Counted from the first letter of the stretch, positions 1-7,856 are shown. The stretch: DNA of 19,590 nucleotides from Syntrophaceae bacterium PtaB.Bin038 (GCA_002067855.1 MVQS01000340.1:1-19590); one strand, 5' to 3'. Numbers and translations: made by a program. Notes: generated from the letters alone by a model not told the origin.

Positions 1-212
1 AAGAGCCGCATGATGGCGAGGTTCGAGTTCGCCTTGGCCGCGTAGCAGATGATGTGGGGGACATCCCGGAGGGCCTCGTCGAAGACCCGGAAGTGCTGCA
101 GCAGGGTTTTATGGCTGTAGAGGTAGAACGGCGTGCCGACCTTCCCGGCGATCACCTCGACGGGCACGTCCTCGCACCAGAGCCTGTCCTCGCGGTAGTT
201 GAAGTAATTCAT
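1..212 (-). CDS. lysA: Diaminopimelate decarboxylase, N-terminal 70 codons (cut by window edge)
   Basis: The gene starts at ATG 212 and runs off the left edge, so only residues 1-70 are visible. The product should decarboxylate meso-diaminopimelate to L-lysine in the cytosol with pyridoxal phosphate. The visible part matches the start of the fold III barrel: a GTPFYLYS segment near residues 26-33, then CYAAKANSN at 56-64, where K60 is the expected PLP-binding lysine of the family's YAxKAN motif. It lies 24 nt downstream of the small lipoprotein gene and is probably co-transcribed with it; lipoprotein-lysA pairing is common in proteobacteria. The ribosome-binding site is weak (a GGGG run about 10 nt upstream). 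Identity is confident from the motif and context, but most catalytic residues lie outside the window. Confidence 0.88.
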   Translation of the reverse strand, partial: MNYFNYREDRLWCEDVPVEVIAGKVGTPFYLYSHKTLLQHFRVFDEALRDVPHIICYAAKANSNLAIMRL

Positions 213-236
213 CCCGAACCCCTGTCGATCCCTGTG

Positions 237-407
237 CTAGCGGGCGGGAACCGGGGCGGCCGGACTTGCCGGCTGCCCTGCGCCGGGTTTCGCCTTCGGC
301 TGCTCCGGAGGCAGCGGATCCCCCTTCTTCCCGCAGGCCGTGCCGGCCAGCAAAAAGAGGCCCATTATAATGACGGCGGCCCGTCTCCACAAGCTCGTTC
401 TTCTCAT
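237..407 (-). CDS. Small LptM/LppL (YifL)-like lipoprotein, 56 aa
   Basis: A 56-residue protein with a basic N-terminus (MRRTSLWRR), a hydrophobic core at residues 10-24, a cysteine at 25, then a Pro/Ala/Lys-rich tail. GKKGDPLPP directly after the cysteine is the hallmark of the YifL/LptM family, usually written CGxKGPLxLP. In Escherichia coli, LptM is an outer-membrane lipoprotein that assists the LptDE lipopolysaccharide translocon; the same role here is inference. The ATG overlaps the argH stop as ATGA (404-407), so translation is probably coupled, and lysA follows 24 nt later. One oddity: the lipobox reads A-G-T-A-C, with Gly rather than Leu at -3, which is poorer than usual. It is very short, but position and motif make it a credible gene. 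Confidence 0.82.
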   Translation of the reverse strand: MRRTSLWRRAAVIIMGLFLLAGTACGKKGDPLPPEQPKAKPGAGQPASPAAPVPAR

Positions 408-1822
408 GATGTCCCCATTGCCTTTCGCCTTCCGCCTCCCGCCGTTCTTTCGGCCCGTTCGATCTGCTTGAGCACCTCCTTCTTCGCGGTGCCGCCCAGG
501 GTGCTGCGGGCGTTGACGGCCTTCTTCACCGGGATGACGGCATAGACGCCGTCGTCGAAGCCCGTGTAGAACTTCCTCAACTCGCGCAGGGGGATCTCCT
601 CGAGCCCCTTGCCCCGGGCGATGCAGTAGGCCACGAGCCGGCCGACGATCCCGTGGGCCTCCCGGAAGGGCACCCCCTTCGTGACGAGGTACTCCGCCAC
701 GTCGGTGGCCGTCGAGAAGCCCTTCGCGGCCTCCTCCATCATCCGTTGCCGGTTGAAGGTCAGGTTGCCGGCCATCCCGATCAGCACCATGAGGCTCGCC
801 TTCACGGTGTCCACGGTGTCGAACAGGGGCTCCTTGTCCTCCTGCAGGTCCCGGTTGTAGGTCATGGGAAGCCCCTTCAGGACCGTGAGCATCCGCATGA
901 GGTTGCCGTAGACGCGCCCGGTCTTCGCCCGGACGAGTTCGGCCACGTCGGGGTTTTTCTTCTGGGGCATGATGCTGGAGCCCGTCGTGTAGGCGTCGGA
1001 GATCTCCACGAACCCGAACTCGCCGGAGGACCAGATGATGAGGTCCTCGCAGAACCGGCTCAGGTGCATCATGAGAAGCGACGCGTCGAAGATGAACTCG
1101 GCGACGAAGTCCCGGTCCGAGACGGCATCCATGCTGTTGGCGGAAACGGCCCCGAACCCCAGCAGCTTCGCGGTGTATTTCCGGTCGAGCGGCAGGCTCG
1201 TCCCCGCCAGCGCGGCCGAGCCCAGGGGCATGACGTTGACCCGCTCGAGGCACTCGCCCAGCCTCTGCGCGTCGCGTGCCAGCATCTCCCGGAAGGCCAG
1301 CAGGTAGTGCGCCAGCAAAACCGGCTGGGCCTTCTGCATGTGGGTGTACCCCGGCAGGATCGTGTCGACCTCCCGCTTCGCCAGGCCGACGAACGTCCGC
1401 TGGAGCCCCGCGACGAGGTCGAGGATGTCCCCGATCTCGGCCCGGAGGTAGAGGCGCATGTCGGTGGAGACCTGGTCGTTGCGGCTCCGGCCCGTGTGGA
1501 CCTTCCCCCCCGCGGGCCCGATCCGCTCGATGAGGCCCCGTTCGACGGCCATGTGGATGTCCTCGTCGGCCTGCACGAACCGGAAGGCGCCCGACCGGAT
1601 CTCCTCCCGGATCTCCCCCAGCGCCTCGACGATCCTCTCCGCGTCCGCCGGGGGGATGATCCCCTGCCTGCCGAGCATCCGGCAGTGCGCGACGCTGCCC
1701 TCGATGTCGTGGTCGAAGAGCCTCACGTCGAAGGGAAGCGACGCCGTGAAGACCTCCACGAGGCGGTCCGTCTCGCCGCTGAACCGCCCGCTCCAGAGCT
1801 TTCTCCGCGTTTTTCCGCTCAT
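404..1822 (-). CDS. argH: Argininosuccinate lyase
   Basis: Cleaves argininosuccinate to arginine and fumarate, the last step of arginine synthesis, as a cytosolic homotetramer. The 472-residue product has the usual family length. The superfamily signature GSSIMPQKKNP lies at 281-291 with the catalytic serine at 283. GYTHMQKAQP (158-167) supplies His161, and HTGRSRNDQ (109-117) is the first conserved block. I chose ATG 1822 (MSGKTRRKLWSGRF) because the family begins with this K-LWGGRF-like segment. An in-frame ATG 30 nt upstream would add an unconserved MPLACLDGWC and lies inside the repeat-filled spacer. A GGTGG stretch just upstream may act as a weak ribosome-binding site. The stop overlaps the lipoprotein start. 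It sits 115 nt downstream of argG, with a palindromic repeat between them. Confidence 0.96.
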   Translation of the reverse strand: MSGKTRRKLWSGRFSGETDRLVEVFTASLPFDVRLFDHDIEGSVAHCRMLGRQGIIPPADAERIVEALGEIREEIRSGAFRFVQADEDIHMAVERGLIERIGPAGGKVHTGRSRNDQVSTDMRLYLRAEIGDILDLVAGLQRTFVGLAKREVDTILPGYTHMQKAQPVLLAHYLLAFREMLARDAQRLGECLERVNVMPLGSAALAGTSLPLDRKYTAKLLGFGAVSANSMDAVSDRDFVAEFIFDASLLMMHLSRFCEDLIIWSSGEFGFVEISDAYTTGSSIMPQKKNPDVAELVRAKTGRVYGNLMRMLTVLKGLPMTYNRDLQEDKEPLFDTVDTVKASLMVLIGMAGNLTFNRQRMMEEAAKGFSTATDVAEYLVTKGVPFREAHGIVGRLVAYCIARGKGLEEIPLRELRKFYTGFDDGVYAVIPVKKAVNARSTLGGTAKKEVLKQIERAERTAGGGRRKAMGTS

Positions 1823-1839
1823 GCACCACCCATCCAGAC

Positions 1840-1930
1840 AGGCTAAAGGCAAAGGGCTTATGGCTTAGGGCCGGAGAGCAAAGATTTTTTCGTCTTTGCC
1901 TTACGCCTTTAGCCTTACGCCCCTAGCCGT
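1840..1930. repeat. Two-armed intergenic repeat, argG/argH spacer
   Basis: This spacer is built from variants of the word GGCTAAAGGC / GGCGTAAGGC on the minus strand, followed by the reverse complement. An 11-bp perfect pairing joins 1840-1850 (AGGCTAAAGGC) with 1905-1915. An inner 7-bp hairpin pairs GCAAAGA (1878-1884) with TCTTTGC (1893-1899) around a TTTTTTCG loop. The transcript of the argG-argH spacer could fold into one long imperfect hairpin. It is not a simple terminator, because the T-run lies in the loop rather than after the stem. Function unknown. Confidence 0.75.
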
Positions 1931-1937
1931 GTGGCGA

Positions 1938-3158
1938 TCAGCCACGCTTCTTTTTGAGGTAGGCCCCGATGCGCAGCCGCAGGGCGTTGAGCCGGATGAA
2001 CCCCGTGGCGTCCTTCTGCTCGTAGCCGCCGCTCTTCTCGAAGGAGGCGATGTCCTCGCTGTAGAGCGAGTGGGGCGACTTGCGGCCCACGACGATGCAG
2101 TTGCCCTTGTAGAGCTTCAGGCGCGCCGTGCCCGTCACGTTTTCCTGGGAGGCGTCGATGAACCGTTGCAGGGCCTGCCGCTCGGGGGCGAACCAGAACC
2201 CGTTGTATACGAGCTGGGCATACTTGGGGATCAGGCCGTCGCGCAGGATCATCACCTCGCGGTCCATGGTGATCGTCTCGACGGCCCGGTGCGCGGCCCA
2301 GAGCACCGTGCCGCCGGGGGTCTCGTAGACCCCGCGGGACTTCATGCCCACGAAGCGGTTCTCCACCATGTCCACGCGCCCGATGCCGTTGGCGCCGGCC
2401 ACCGTGTTGAGGTGGTCGAGCAGCGTGGCCGGGCTCATCTTCTTTCCGTCAACCGCCACGGGATTCCCCTTCTCGAAGTCGATCTCCACGTACGTCGGCC
2501 TGTCGGGGGCCTTCTCGGGGGAGACGGTGATCGTGAAGATGTCCTCCGTCGGCTCGTTCCAGGGGTCCTCCAGGATTCCTCCCTCGTGGGAGATGTGCAG
2601 GGAGTTGCGGTCCGAGCTGTAGGGCTTGTCCTTGGAAACGGGCAGCGGGATGTTATGCTTGGCCGCGTAGTTGATCATGTCCTCCCGCGACGTGAAGGTC
2701 CACTTGTCGTCGCGCCAGGCGGCGATGATGCGGATGTCCGGATCGAGGGCCATGTAGGTCAGCTCGAAGCGGACCTGGTCGTTGCCCTTGCCCGTGGCGC
2801 CGTGGCACACCGCGTCGGCCTTCTCGCGGTGGGCGATCTCGATCTGCTTTTTGGCGATAAGCGGCCGCGCGATGGAGGTGCCCATCAGGTAGGTGCCCTC
2901 GTAGATGGCGTTGGCCCGCAGCATGGGGAACACGAAGTCCCGGGCGAACTCCTCTCGCAGGTCCTCGATGGTGCACTTGCTGGCGCCCGTGTTGATGGCC
3001 TTCTGCTCGAGGCCTTCGAGTTCCTCCTTCTGGCCCACGTCGGCGGCGAAGGCGATGACCTCGCAGCCGGGGTAGGCTTCCAGGAGCCACCGGATGATGA
3101 CCGACGTATCCAGCCCGCCCGAATAGGCGACAACCACTTTTTTCACCGGTTTCGACAC
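1938..3158 (-). CDS. argG: Argininosuccinate synthase
   Basis: Joins citrulline and aspartate at the cost of ATP to give argininosuccinate, in the cytosol. The 406-residue length is normal for the bacterial tetrameric enzyme. The N-terminal ATP-pyrophosphatase P-loop AYSGGLDTS is at residues 11-19, and the second family signature, HGATGKGNDQVRFE, is at 119-132. The start is GTG at 3158 (reads MSKPVKKVV), with a strong AGGAGG 8 nt upstream. It follows argF after 167 nt and precedes argH by 115 nt; both gaps contain palindromic word repeats. With argF and argH it completes the ornithine-to-arginine branch. No truncation or missing motif seen. Confidence 0.97.
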   Translation of the reverse strand: MSKPVKKVVVAYSGGLDTSVIIRWLLEAYPGCEVIAFAADVGQKEELEGLEQKAINTGASKCTIEDLREEFARDFVFPMLRANAIYEGTYLMGTSIARPLIAKKQIEIAHREKADAVCHGATGKGNDQVRFELTYMALDPDIRIIAAWRDDKWTFTSREDMINYAAKHNIPLPVSKDKPYSSDRNSLHISHEGGILEDPWNEPTEDIFTITVSPEKAPDRPTYVEIDFEKGNPVAVDGKKMSPATLLDHLNTVAGANGIGRVDMVENRFVGMKSRGVYETPGGTVLWAAHRAVETITMDREVMILRDGLIPKYAQLVYNGFWFAPERQALQRFIDASQENVTGTARLKLYKGNCIVVGRKSPHSLYSEDIASFEKSGGYEQKDATGFIRLNALRLRIGAYLKKKRG

Positions 3159-3182
3159 TGTTCGTTCCTCCTCTCTTGAATG

Positions 3183-3285
3183 AAGAAGGTGAGAGGGTGA
3201 GAGGGTAAGAGGGTTGGACGGGCTCCCGGCAGAACAAACGCCTCCCGATCCGCCAACCTTCTTTCCTTCAAGCCCTCAACCCCTA
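3183..3285. repeat. Two-armed intergenic repeat, argF/argG spacer
   Basis: The left arm (3183-3217) iterates GAGGGT: GGTGAGAGGGTGAGAGGG, then TAAGAGGGTTGG. The right arm (3253-3285) is the degenerate reverse complement, with CCAACCTTC and CCCTCAACCCC. The best exact pairing is GGTTGG (3212-3217) with CCAACC (3253-3258), closing a loop of about 35 nt. Layout matches the other spacers, with a different word. Confidence 0.65.
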
Positions 3286-3325
3286 CGCCGTCAACGAAAC
3301 GGCATGATTGTTTTCAGGGCAAGCA

Positions 3326-4240
3326 TCACTTGCTCATGAGGATCTCAAGGATGGCCTTCTGCACGTGCAGCCGGTTCTCCGCCTGGTCCCAGACCGCCGA
3401 TCGGGGACCGTCCAGGACCTCCGCCGAGATCTCCTCGCCGCGGTGCGCGGGCAGACAGTGCATGACGATCGCATCGGGCCTCGCGTGCTGCAGCAGCTGC
3501 CGGTTGACCTGGTAGCCTTCGAAGACCCTGGCGCGGGCCTCCTGTTCGTCCTCCTGGCCCATGCTGGCCCAGACGTCGGTGTAGACCACGTCGGCGTTCT
3601 TCACGGCCTGGACGGGGTCGCGGTGCAGCGTGACCCCCTTCGGTGCTTTTTTCCTCGCCCTCTCGAGAATCCGGGCGTCGGGGTCGTAGTTCTTCGGACA
3701 GGCCAGCGCGAGCCTGAACGGAAGCTTCGCCGCCGCGTCGATCCAGGAGTTGGCCACGTTGTTGCCGTCGCCCACGTAGGCGATCTTGAGGCCCTCGTAA
3801 CCGCCCTTCTTCTCGACGATGGTGAACAGGTCGCTCACGATCTGGCAGGGGTGCATGAGATCCGTCAGCCCGTTGATGACCGGGACCGTTGCATGCCGCG
3901 CGAACTCCTCGACGGACTCCTGGGAAAAGGTCCGGATCATGACGGCGTCGAGGTAGCGCGACACGATCCGGGCCGTGTCGGCGATCGTCTCGCCCCGCCC
4001 GAGCTGGGTGTCACGGCTGTTGAGGAAGATGGCGAGCCCCCCCAGCTGGTACATCCCGGCCTCGAAGGAGAGCCGCGTGCGCGTCGAGGACTTGTCGAAG
4101 ATCATCCCCAGCGTCTTGCCCGCCAGGGGCTGGTAGACGATCCCGTCCTTGAGCATGGTCTTGAGATTCGCCGCATGGCTGAAGATGCGGTCGAAATCCC
4201 TCCTCGTCAGATCGTAGACGCTCAGGAAATCTTTCTTCAA
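3326..4240 (-). CDS. argF: Ornithine carbamoyltransferase (anabolic)
   Basis: Transfers the carbamoyl group of carbamoyl phosphate to ornithine to give citrulline, as a cytosolic trimer. The 304-residue product has the standard length. The carbamoyl-phosphate motif STRTR is at 52-56, HPCQ at 130-133, and the ornithine-binding HCLP at 261-264 followed by HRGEEI at 266-271. The start codon is TTG 4240, which overlaps the argD stop as TTGA. A GAGGTG stretch in the end of argD can serve as the ribosome-binding site, so expression is probably coupled to argD. The start MKKDFLSVYDLT matches where the family begins. Nothing suggests the catabolic form: no arcA or arcC is nearby, and the neighbours are biosynthetic. 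Confidence 0.96.
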   Translation of the reverse strand: MKKDFLSVYDLTRRDFDRIFSHAANLKTMLKDGIVYQPLAGKTLGMIFDKSSTRTRLSFEAGMYQLGGLAIFLNSRDTQLGRGETIADTARIVSRYLDAVMIRTFSQESVEEFARHATVPVINGLTDLMHPCQIVSDLFTIVEKKGGYEGLKIAYVGDGNNVANSWIDAAAKLPFRLALACPKNYDPDARILERARKKAPKGVTLHRDPVQAVKNADVVYTDVWASMGQEDEQEARARVFEGYQVNRQLLQHARPDAIVMHCLPAHRGEEISAEVLDGPRSAVWDQAENRLHVQKAILEILMSK

Positions 4241-5421
4241 CGTTCCAGCACCTCATCGAGTACTTGCACCAGCCTGTCCACATCCGCCCTCGTGATCACC
4301 AGCGGCGGAACCATCCGGAGGATGTGGTCAAACGTACAGTTGACGAGCACGCCCCGCTCCAGGCAGCCCTTCACGACGGGATTGCCGTCGACGGAGAGCT
4401 CGAGGCCGACGAGCAGCCCCTTGCCGCGGACGTCCCGGACGACGGGGTGGTTCTTCCGCAGCGTCCAGAGGCGCTCCCGGAGGTACTCGCCCATCCTCGC
4501 GCAGTTCTCCAGGAAGCCCTCCGCCAGGATCGTCTCCAGGGTGGCCACGGCGGCGGCCATGGCGAGAGGGTTTCCGCCGAACGTCGAGGCGTGGGTCCCC
4601 GGGCTGAAGGCCGAGGCGACACGCTCCGTCGCCGCGAGCGCCCCCGCGGGAACGCCGTTCCCCAGGGCCTTGGCGAGCGTCATGATGTCGGGCGTCACGC
4701 CGTAGTGTTCATAGCCGAAGAGCTTCCCCGTCCGCCCCATGCCCGTCTGCACCTCGTCGAGGATCATCAGGATGCCCCTGCGGTCGCAAATCTCCCGCAC
4801 GGCTCTCAGGTACCCCTCGTCGGGCACCCGGACGCCGCCCTCGCCCTGGATGGGCTCGAGCAGGACGGCGCAGGTCTTCTCCGACACGGCCTTCTCGAGC
4901 GCCGGCACGTCGTTGAAGGGGACGTACCGGAACCCTTCGGGCAGGGGCGCGAAGCCCGCGTGGAACTTTTCCTGGCCCGTCGCCGTGATGGCCGCGAGCG
5001 TCCGGCCGTGGAAGGAGCCCTTCATGGTGAGAATTTCGTACTTCCCCCCCAGACGGTCGTGCCCGTACTTGCGCGCCAGCTTGATGGCCGCCTCGTTGGC
5101 CTCGGCCCCGCTGTTGCAGAAAAACACCCGGTCGGCGAAGGAGTGCTCGGTGAGCATCCCGGCCAGCCGGATCTGGGGCTCCGTGTAGTAGAGGTTGGAG
5201 ACGTGCATCAGGGTGCCGGCCTGCCTGCAGATGGCCTCGACGACTTTCGGGTGCGAATGCCCCAGGCTGCAGACGGCGATCCCCGCGACGAAATCGACGT
5301 ACTGTTTGCCGTCGATGTCCCAGAGGTGCGCCCCCTCGCCCCGGACAAAGACGACGGGCTGCCGCCGGTAGGTGCCGATGATGTTCTTCTCCGACGCGGC
5401 GATGAGCTCTTCTTTTTTCAT
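4237..5421 (-). CDS. argD: Acetylornithine aminotransferase
   Basis: A PLP-dependent class III aminotransferase (394 aa) that moves an amino group from glutamate to N-acetylglutamate semialdehyde, giving N-acetylornithine. NSGAEANEAA at 103-112 binds the cofactor phosphate, LDEVQTGMGRTG at 221-232 holds the aspartate that pairs with the pyridine ring, and K251 in TLAKALGNG forms the Schiff base. Family members can also act on N-succinyl-diaminopimelate semialdehyde, so a side role in lysine synthesis is possible given lysA downstream, but this is inference. The start is ATG 5421 (MKKEELIAASEKNI), 36 nt after argB. The upstream sequence is a CAGGGTTCAGGGTC repeat rather than a clear Shine-Dalgarno site. 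It overlaps argF by four bases. Confidence 0.95.
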   Translation of the reverse strand: MKKEELIAASEKNIIGTYRRQPVVFVRGEGAHLWDIDGKQYVDFVAGIAVCSLGHSHPKVVEAICRQAGTLMHVSNLYYTEPQIRLAGMLTEHSFADRVFFCNSGAEANEAAIKLARKYGHDRLGGKYEILTMKGSFHGRTLAAITATGQEKFHAGFAPLPEGFRYVPFNDVPALEKAVSEKTCAVLLEPIQGEGGVRVPDEGYLRAVREICDRRGILMILDEVQTGMGRTGKLFGYEHYGVTPDIMTLAKALGNGVPAGALAATERVASAFSPGTHASTFGGNPLAMAAAVATLETILAEGFLENCARMGEYLRERLWTLRKNHPVVRDVRGKGLLVGLELSVDGNPVVKGCLERGVLVNCTFDHILRMVPPLVITRADVDRLVQVLDEVLER

Positions 5422-5423
5422 GG

Positions 5424-5457
5424 TTCCCGGACCCTGAACCCTGTCCTCTGAATCCTG
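5424..5457. repeat. Single-arm intergenic repeat, argB/argD spacer
   Basis: The whole 36-nt spacer is made of CCCTGAACCCTGTCCTCTGA-type words; on the coding strand it reads as repeated CAGGGT units. There is no opposing arm, so no long hairpin forms. It occupies the place where the argD ribosome-binding site would be, and its G-rich units may substitute for one. It looks like half of the two-armed elements found in the other spacers. Confidence 0.5.
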
Positions 5458-6351
5458 CTAAAGAACGATTTCCGTCCCCACGCCCTGGTCGGTGAACACC
5501 TCCAGCAGAACGGCGTGCTTCTTCCGGCCGTCGATGATGTGGGCCTTGCCGACGCCGCCGCGCAGCGCCTTGAGGCAGCATTTCACTTTGGGGAACATCC
5601 CGCCGGCGATCGTCCCGTCGTCGATCATTTCGAGAGCCCGGCGGTTGTCCATCGTGTTGATGAGCTGTTTGCCCCTGTCCCAGACCCCTTCCACGTCCGT
5701 CAGCAGGACGAGCTTTTCCGCCTTGAGGGCCGCCGCCACCTCGCCGGCCACGATGTCGGCGTTGATGTTGTACGTCTCCCCTCCGTCGCCCATCCCCGTG
5801 GGGGCGATGACCGGGATGAAGCCGTCCTTCACGAGCGACTGGACGAGGCCGGCGTTGATTTCCTTGACCTTGCCCACGAGACCCACGTCGATGATCTCCG
5901 TCGGCATGTCCTTCTGCTTCTCCTCGTTAAGGTAGTACTTCTCGGCCCTCGTCAGGTTGCCGTCCTTGCCCGAGAGGCCCACGGCCCTGCCGCCGTTGCG
6001 GTTGATGAGGCCCACGATCTCCTTGTTGACCGAGCCCACGAGGACCATCTCGACGATGCTCATCGTCTCCTCGTCGGTGACGCGCATGCCCTGGATGAAC
6101 CGGGACTCCTTCCCGAGCTTCTTGAGGACGGCCCCGATCTGGGGGCCGCCGCCGTGGACGACGACGGGGTTCAGCCCGATGTACTTCATCATGACGATGT
6201 CCACGGCGAAGAGCCTCTTGAGCTCCTCGTCCACCATGGCGTGGCCGCCGTACTTCACGACGATCGTCTTGTTGTAGAACCGGCGGATGTACGGCAGGGC
6301 CTCCAGAAGGATCTCCGCCCGCTCCTGGGCGCCCAGCTGCTTGTCGGTCAT
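5458..6351 (-). CDS. argB: Acetylglutamate kinase
   Basis: Phosphorylates N-acetyl-L-glutamate, the second step of the acetylated arginine pathway, in the cytosol. The 297-residue product is of the long form. It has an N-terminal helix (about 5-26, ending LPYIRRFYNKT), then KYGGHAM at 33-39 and VVHGGGPQI at 64-72, the amino-acid kinase motifs, followed by an NADIVAGE block and GGMFPKVK near the C-terminus. An N-terminal helix of this kind is typical of hexameric, arginine-inhibited NAG kinases, so feedback control by arginine is likely, but this is inferred from family knowledge. The start ATG 6351 has GAGGAG 7 nt upstream, the best ribosome-binding site in the arg cluster. It heads the arg genes, 137 nt after hslU. 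Confidence 0.96.
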   Translation of the reverse strand: MTDKQLGAQERAEILLEALPYIRRFYNKTIVVKYGGHAMVDEELKRLFAVDIVMMKYIGLNPVVVHGGGPQIGAVLKKLGKESRFIQGMRVTDEETMSIVEMVLVGSVNKEIVGLINRNGGRAVGLSGKDGNLTRAEKYYLNEEKQKDMPTEIIDVGLVGKVKEINAGLVQSLVKDGFIPVIAPTGMGDGGETYNINADIVAGEVAAALKAEKLVLLTDVEGVWDRGKQLINTMDNRRALEMIDDGTIAGGMFPKVKCCLKALRGGVGKAHIIDGRKKHAVLLEVFTDQGVGTEIVL

Positions 6352-6399
6352 CTCTTGACTCCTCGGATCAGTGAAAGTTCTGTTCAGCTTCCCATCAAG

Positions 6400-6487
6400 A
6401 GGTGACAGGTGTCAGGTGGCAGGTGACAGGAAAAGACCTCGTTGCCCTCTTCACCTGTTACCTGTCACCTGTTCCCTGCTGCCTGTC
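6400..6487. repeat. Two-armed intergenic repeat, hslU/argB spacer
   Basis: The word AGGTGACAGG occurs exactly at 6400-6409 and again at 6421-6430, with variants between. Its exact reverse complement, CCTGTCACCT, lies at 6461-6470 amid further inverted variants (6451-6487). This allows a 10-bp perfect stem inside a longer imperfect hairpin with a 30-nt loop. It begins right after the hslU stop and ends about 50 nt before the argB start. Confidence 0.78.
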
Positions 6488-6488
6488 G

Positions 6489-7856
6489 TTACAATATATA
6501 ACGGCTCAGATCCTCGTCCTCGACGATGTCCTCGAGCTTCTCCCGCACGTAGGCCGCATCGATGACCACGTCGCGGCCCGCCATGTCGGGCGCGTCGAAG
6601 GAGATGTCCTCGAGCATCGTTTCCATGATCGTGTAGAGGCGCCTCGCCCCGATGTTCTCGGTACGCTCGTTCACGAGGGTGGCCACCTCGGCGATCTCGG
6701 CGACGGCGTCTCCCGTGAACTCCACGCGGACCCCCTCCGTGGCGAGCATCTCAATGTACTGTTTCACCAGGGCATTGGAGGGCTCCGTGAGGATCCGGAT
6801 GAAGTCCTCCTTCGTCAGCGAGTCGAGCTCGACCCGGATCGGGAAGCGCCCCTGCAGCTCCGGGATGAGGTCCGACGGCTTCGTCGTGCTGAAGGCCCCG
6901 GCGGCGATGAACAGGATGTGGTCCGTCTTCACCATGCCGTACTTCGTGTTCACCGTGGAGCCCTCCACGATGGGCAGCAGGTCCCGCTGGACCCCCTCGC
7001 GGGACACGTCGGGGCCGTGGCTCGTGTTGCTTCCCACGATCTTGTCGATCTCGTCCAGGAAGATGATCCCCGACTGCTCGACGCGGGTGTGGGCGAGCCG
7101 CACGACCTTGTCCATATCGACGAGGCGCTGCACCTCCTCTTCCTCGAGGATCGCGAGGGCTTCGGGAATCCGCACCCGGCGGCGCTTCTTTTTCTGCGGG
7201 AAGAGGTTGCCGAACATCTCCTTGATGTTGAGGCCCAGGTCCTCGACGCCGGAGGACGAGAAGACTTCGATCATCGGCCCCCCGGCCTTCTCCGTGACCT
7301 CCAGGTTGACGACACGGGCGTCGAGCCTGCCCTCGCGCAGCATCTGGCGGAGCTTCTCCCGCGTGTCCGAGGTCCCGGTGTCGCTCTCGCCCATCGCCGC
7401 CTCCCCGCCCTCGGGGCTGCGGATCTCGGCGCGCTTCATGGGAAGCAGCAGGTCCAGGACGCGGTCCTCCGCCATCTCCTTGGCCTTGGCCCGGACGTTT
7501 CCCATCTCCTCCTGCTTCACCATGCTCACGGCGATCTCCATGAGGTCGCGGATCATGGAGTCCACGTCGCGCCCCACGTAGCCCACCTCGGTGAATTTCG
7601 AGGCCTCGATCTTGAGGAAGGGCGAGTTGTCGAGCTTGGCGAGCCTGCGGGCGATCTCCGTCTTGCCGACGCCCGTGGGACCGATCATGATGATGTTCTT
7701 CGGGGCGATCTCGTCGCGAAGGTCGGGCCGGACGTTCTGGCGCCTCCAGCGGTTCCGCAGCGCGATGGCCACGGCCCGCTTGGCCTCGGCCTGGCCCACG
7801 ATATACTTGTCGAGCTCGGAGACGATTCGCTTGGGGGTTAATTCGATGGCTGACAT
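6489..7856 (-). CDS. hslU: HslU, ATPase subunit of the HslUV (ClpYQ) protease
   Basis: AAA+ unfoldase that feeds unfolded proteins to the HslV peptidase in the cytosol. The 455-residue protein shows Walker A GPTGVGKT at 59-66, the GYVG pore loop at 92-95, an intermediate (I) domain at about 110-240 that is charged and poorly conserved, Walker B IIFLDEID at 264-271, and the typical C-terminal SRYIL. In characterised homologues this tail inserts into HslV to activate it. The start ATG 7856 (MSAIELTPKRIVSELDKYIV) matches the family; a GAGAG stretch lies about 10 nt upstream. It follows hslV, its partner, but after a 172-nt gap filled by an inverted word repeat rather than the usual tight junction. 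Confidence 0.97.
   Translation of the reverse strand: MSAIELTPKRIVSELDKYIVGQAEAKRAVAIALRNRWRRQNVRPDLRDEIAPKNIIMIGPTGVGKTEIARRLAKLDNSPFLKIEASKFTEVGYVGRDVDSMIRDLMEIAVSMVKQEEMGNVRAKAKEMAEDRVLDLLLPMKRAEIRSPEGGEAAMGESDTGTSDTREKLRQMLREGRLDARVVNLEVTEKAGGPMIEVFSSSGVEDLGLNIKEMFGNLFPQKKKRRRVRIPEALAILEEEEVQRLVDMDKVVRLAHTRVEQSGIIFLDEIDKIVGSNTSHGPDVSREGVQRDLLPIVEGSTVNTKYGMVKTDHILFIAAGAFSTTKPSDLIPELQGRFPIRVELDSLTKEDFIRILTEPSNALVKQYIEMLATEGVRVEFTGDAVAEIAEVATLVNERTENIGARRLYTIMETMLEDISFDAPDMAGRDVVIDAAYVREKLEDIVEDEDLSRYIL

Noticed and set aside
653..1846. 397-codon frame antisense to argH
   Set aside because: A shadow of argH with biased composition and no recognisable domain.
1896..3179. 427-codon frame antisense to argG
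   Set aside because: A shadow of argG; the antisense strand carries the complete argininosuccinate synthase motifs.
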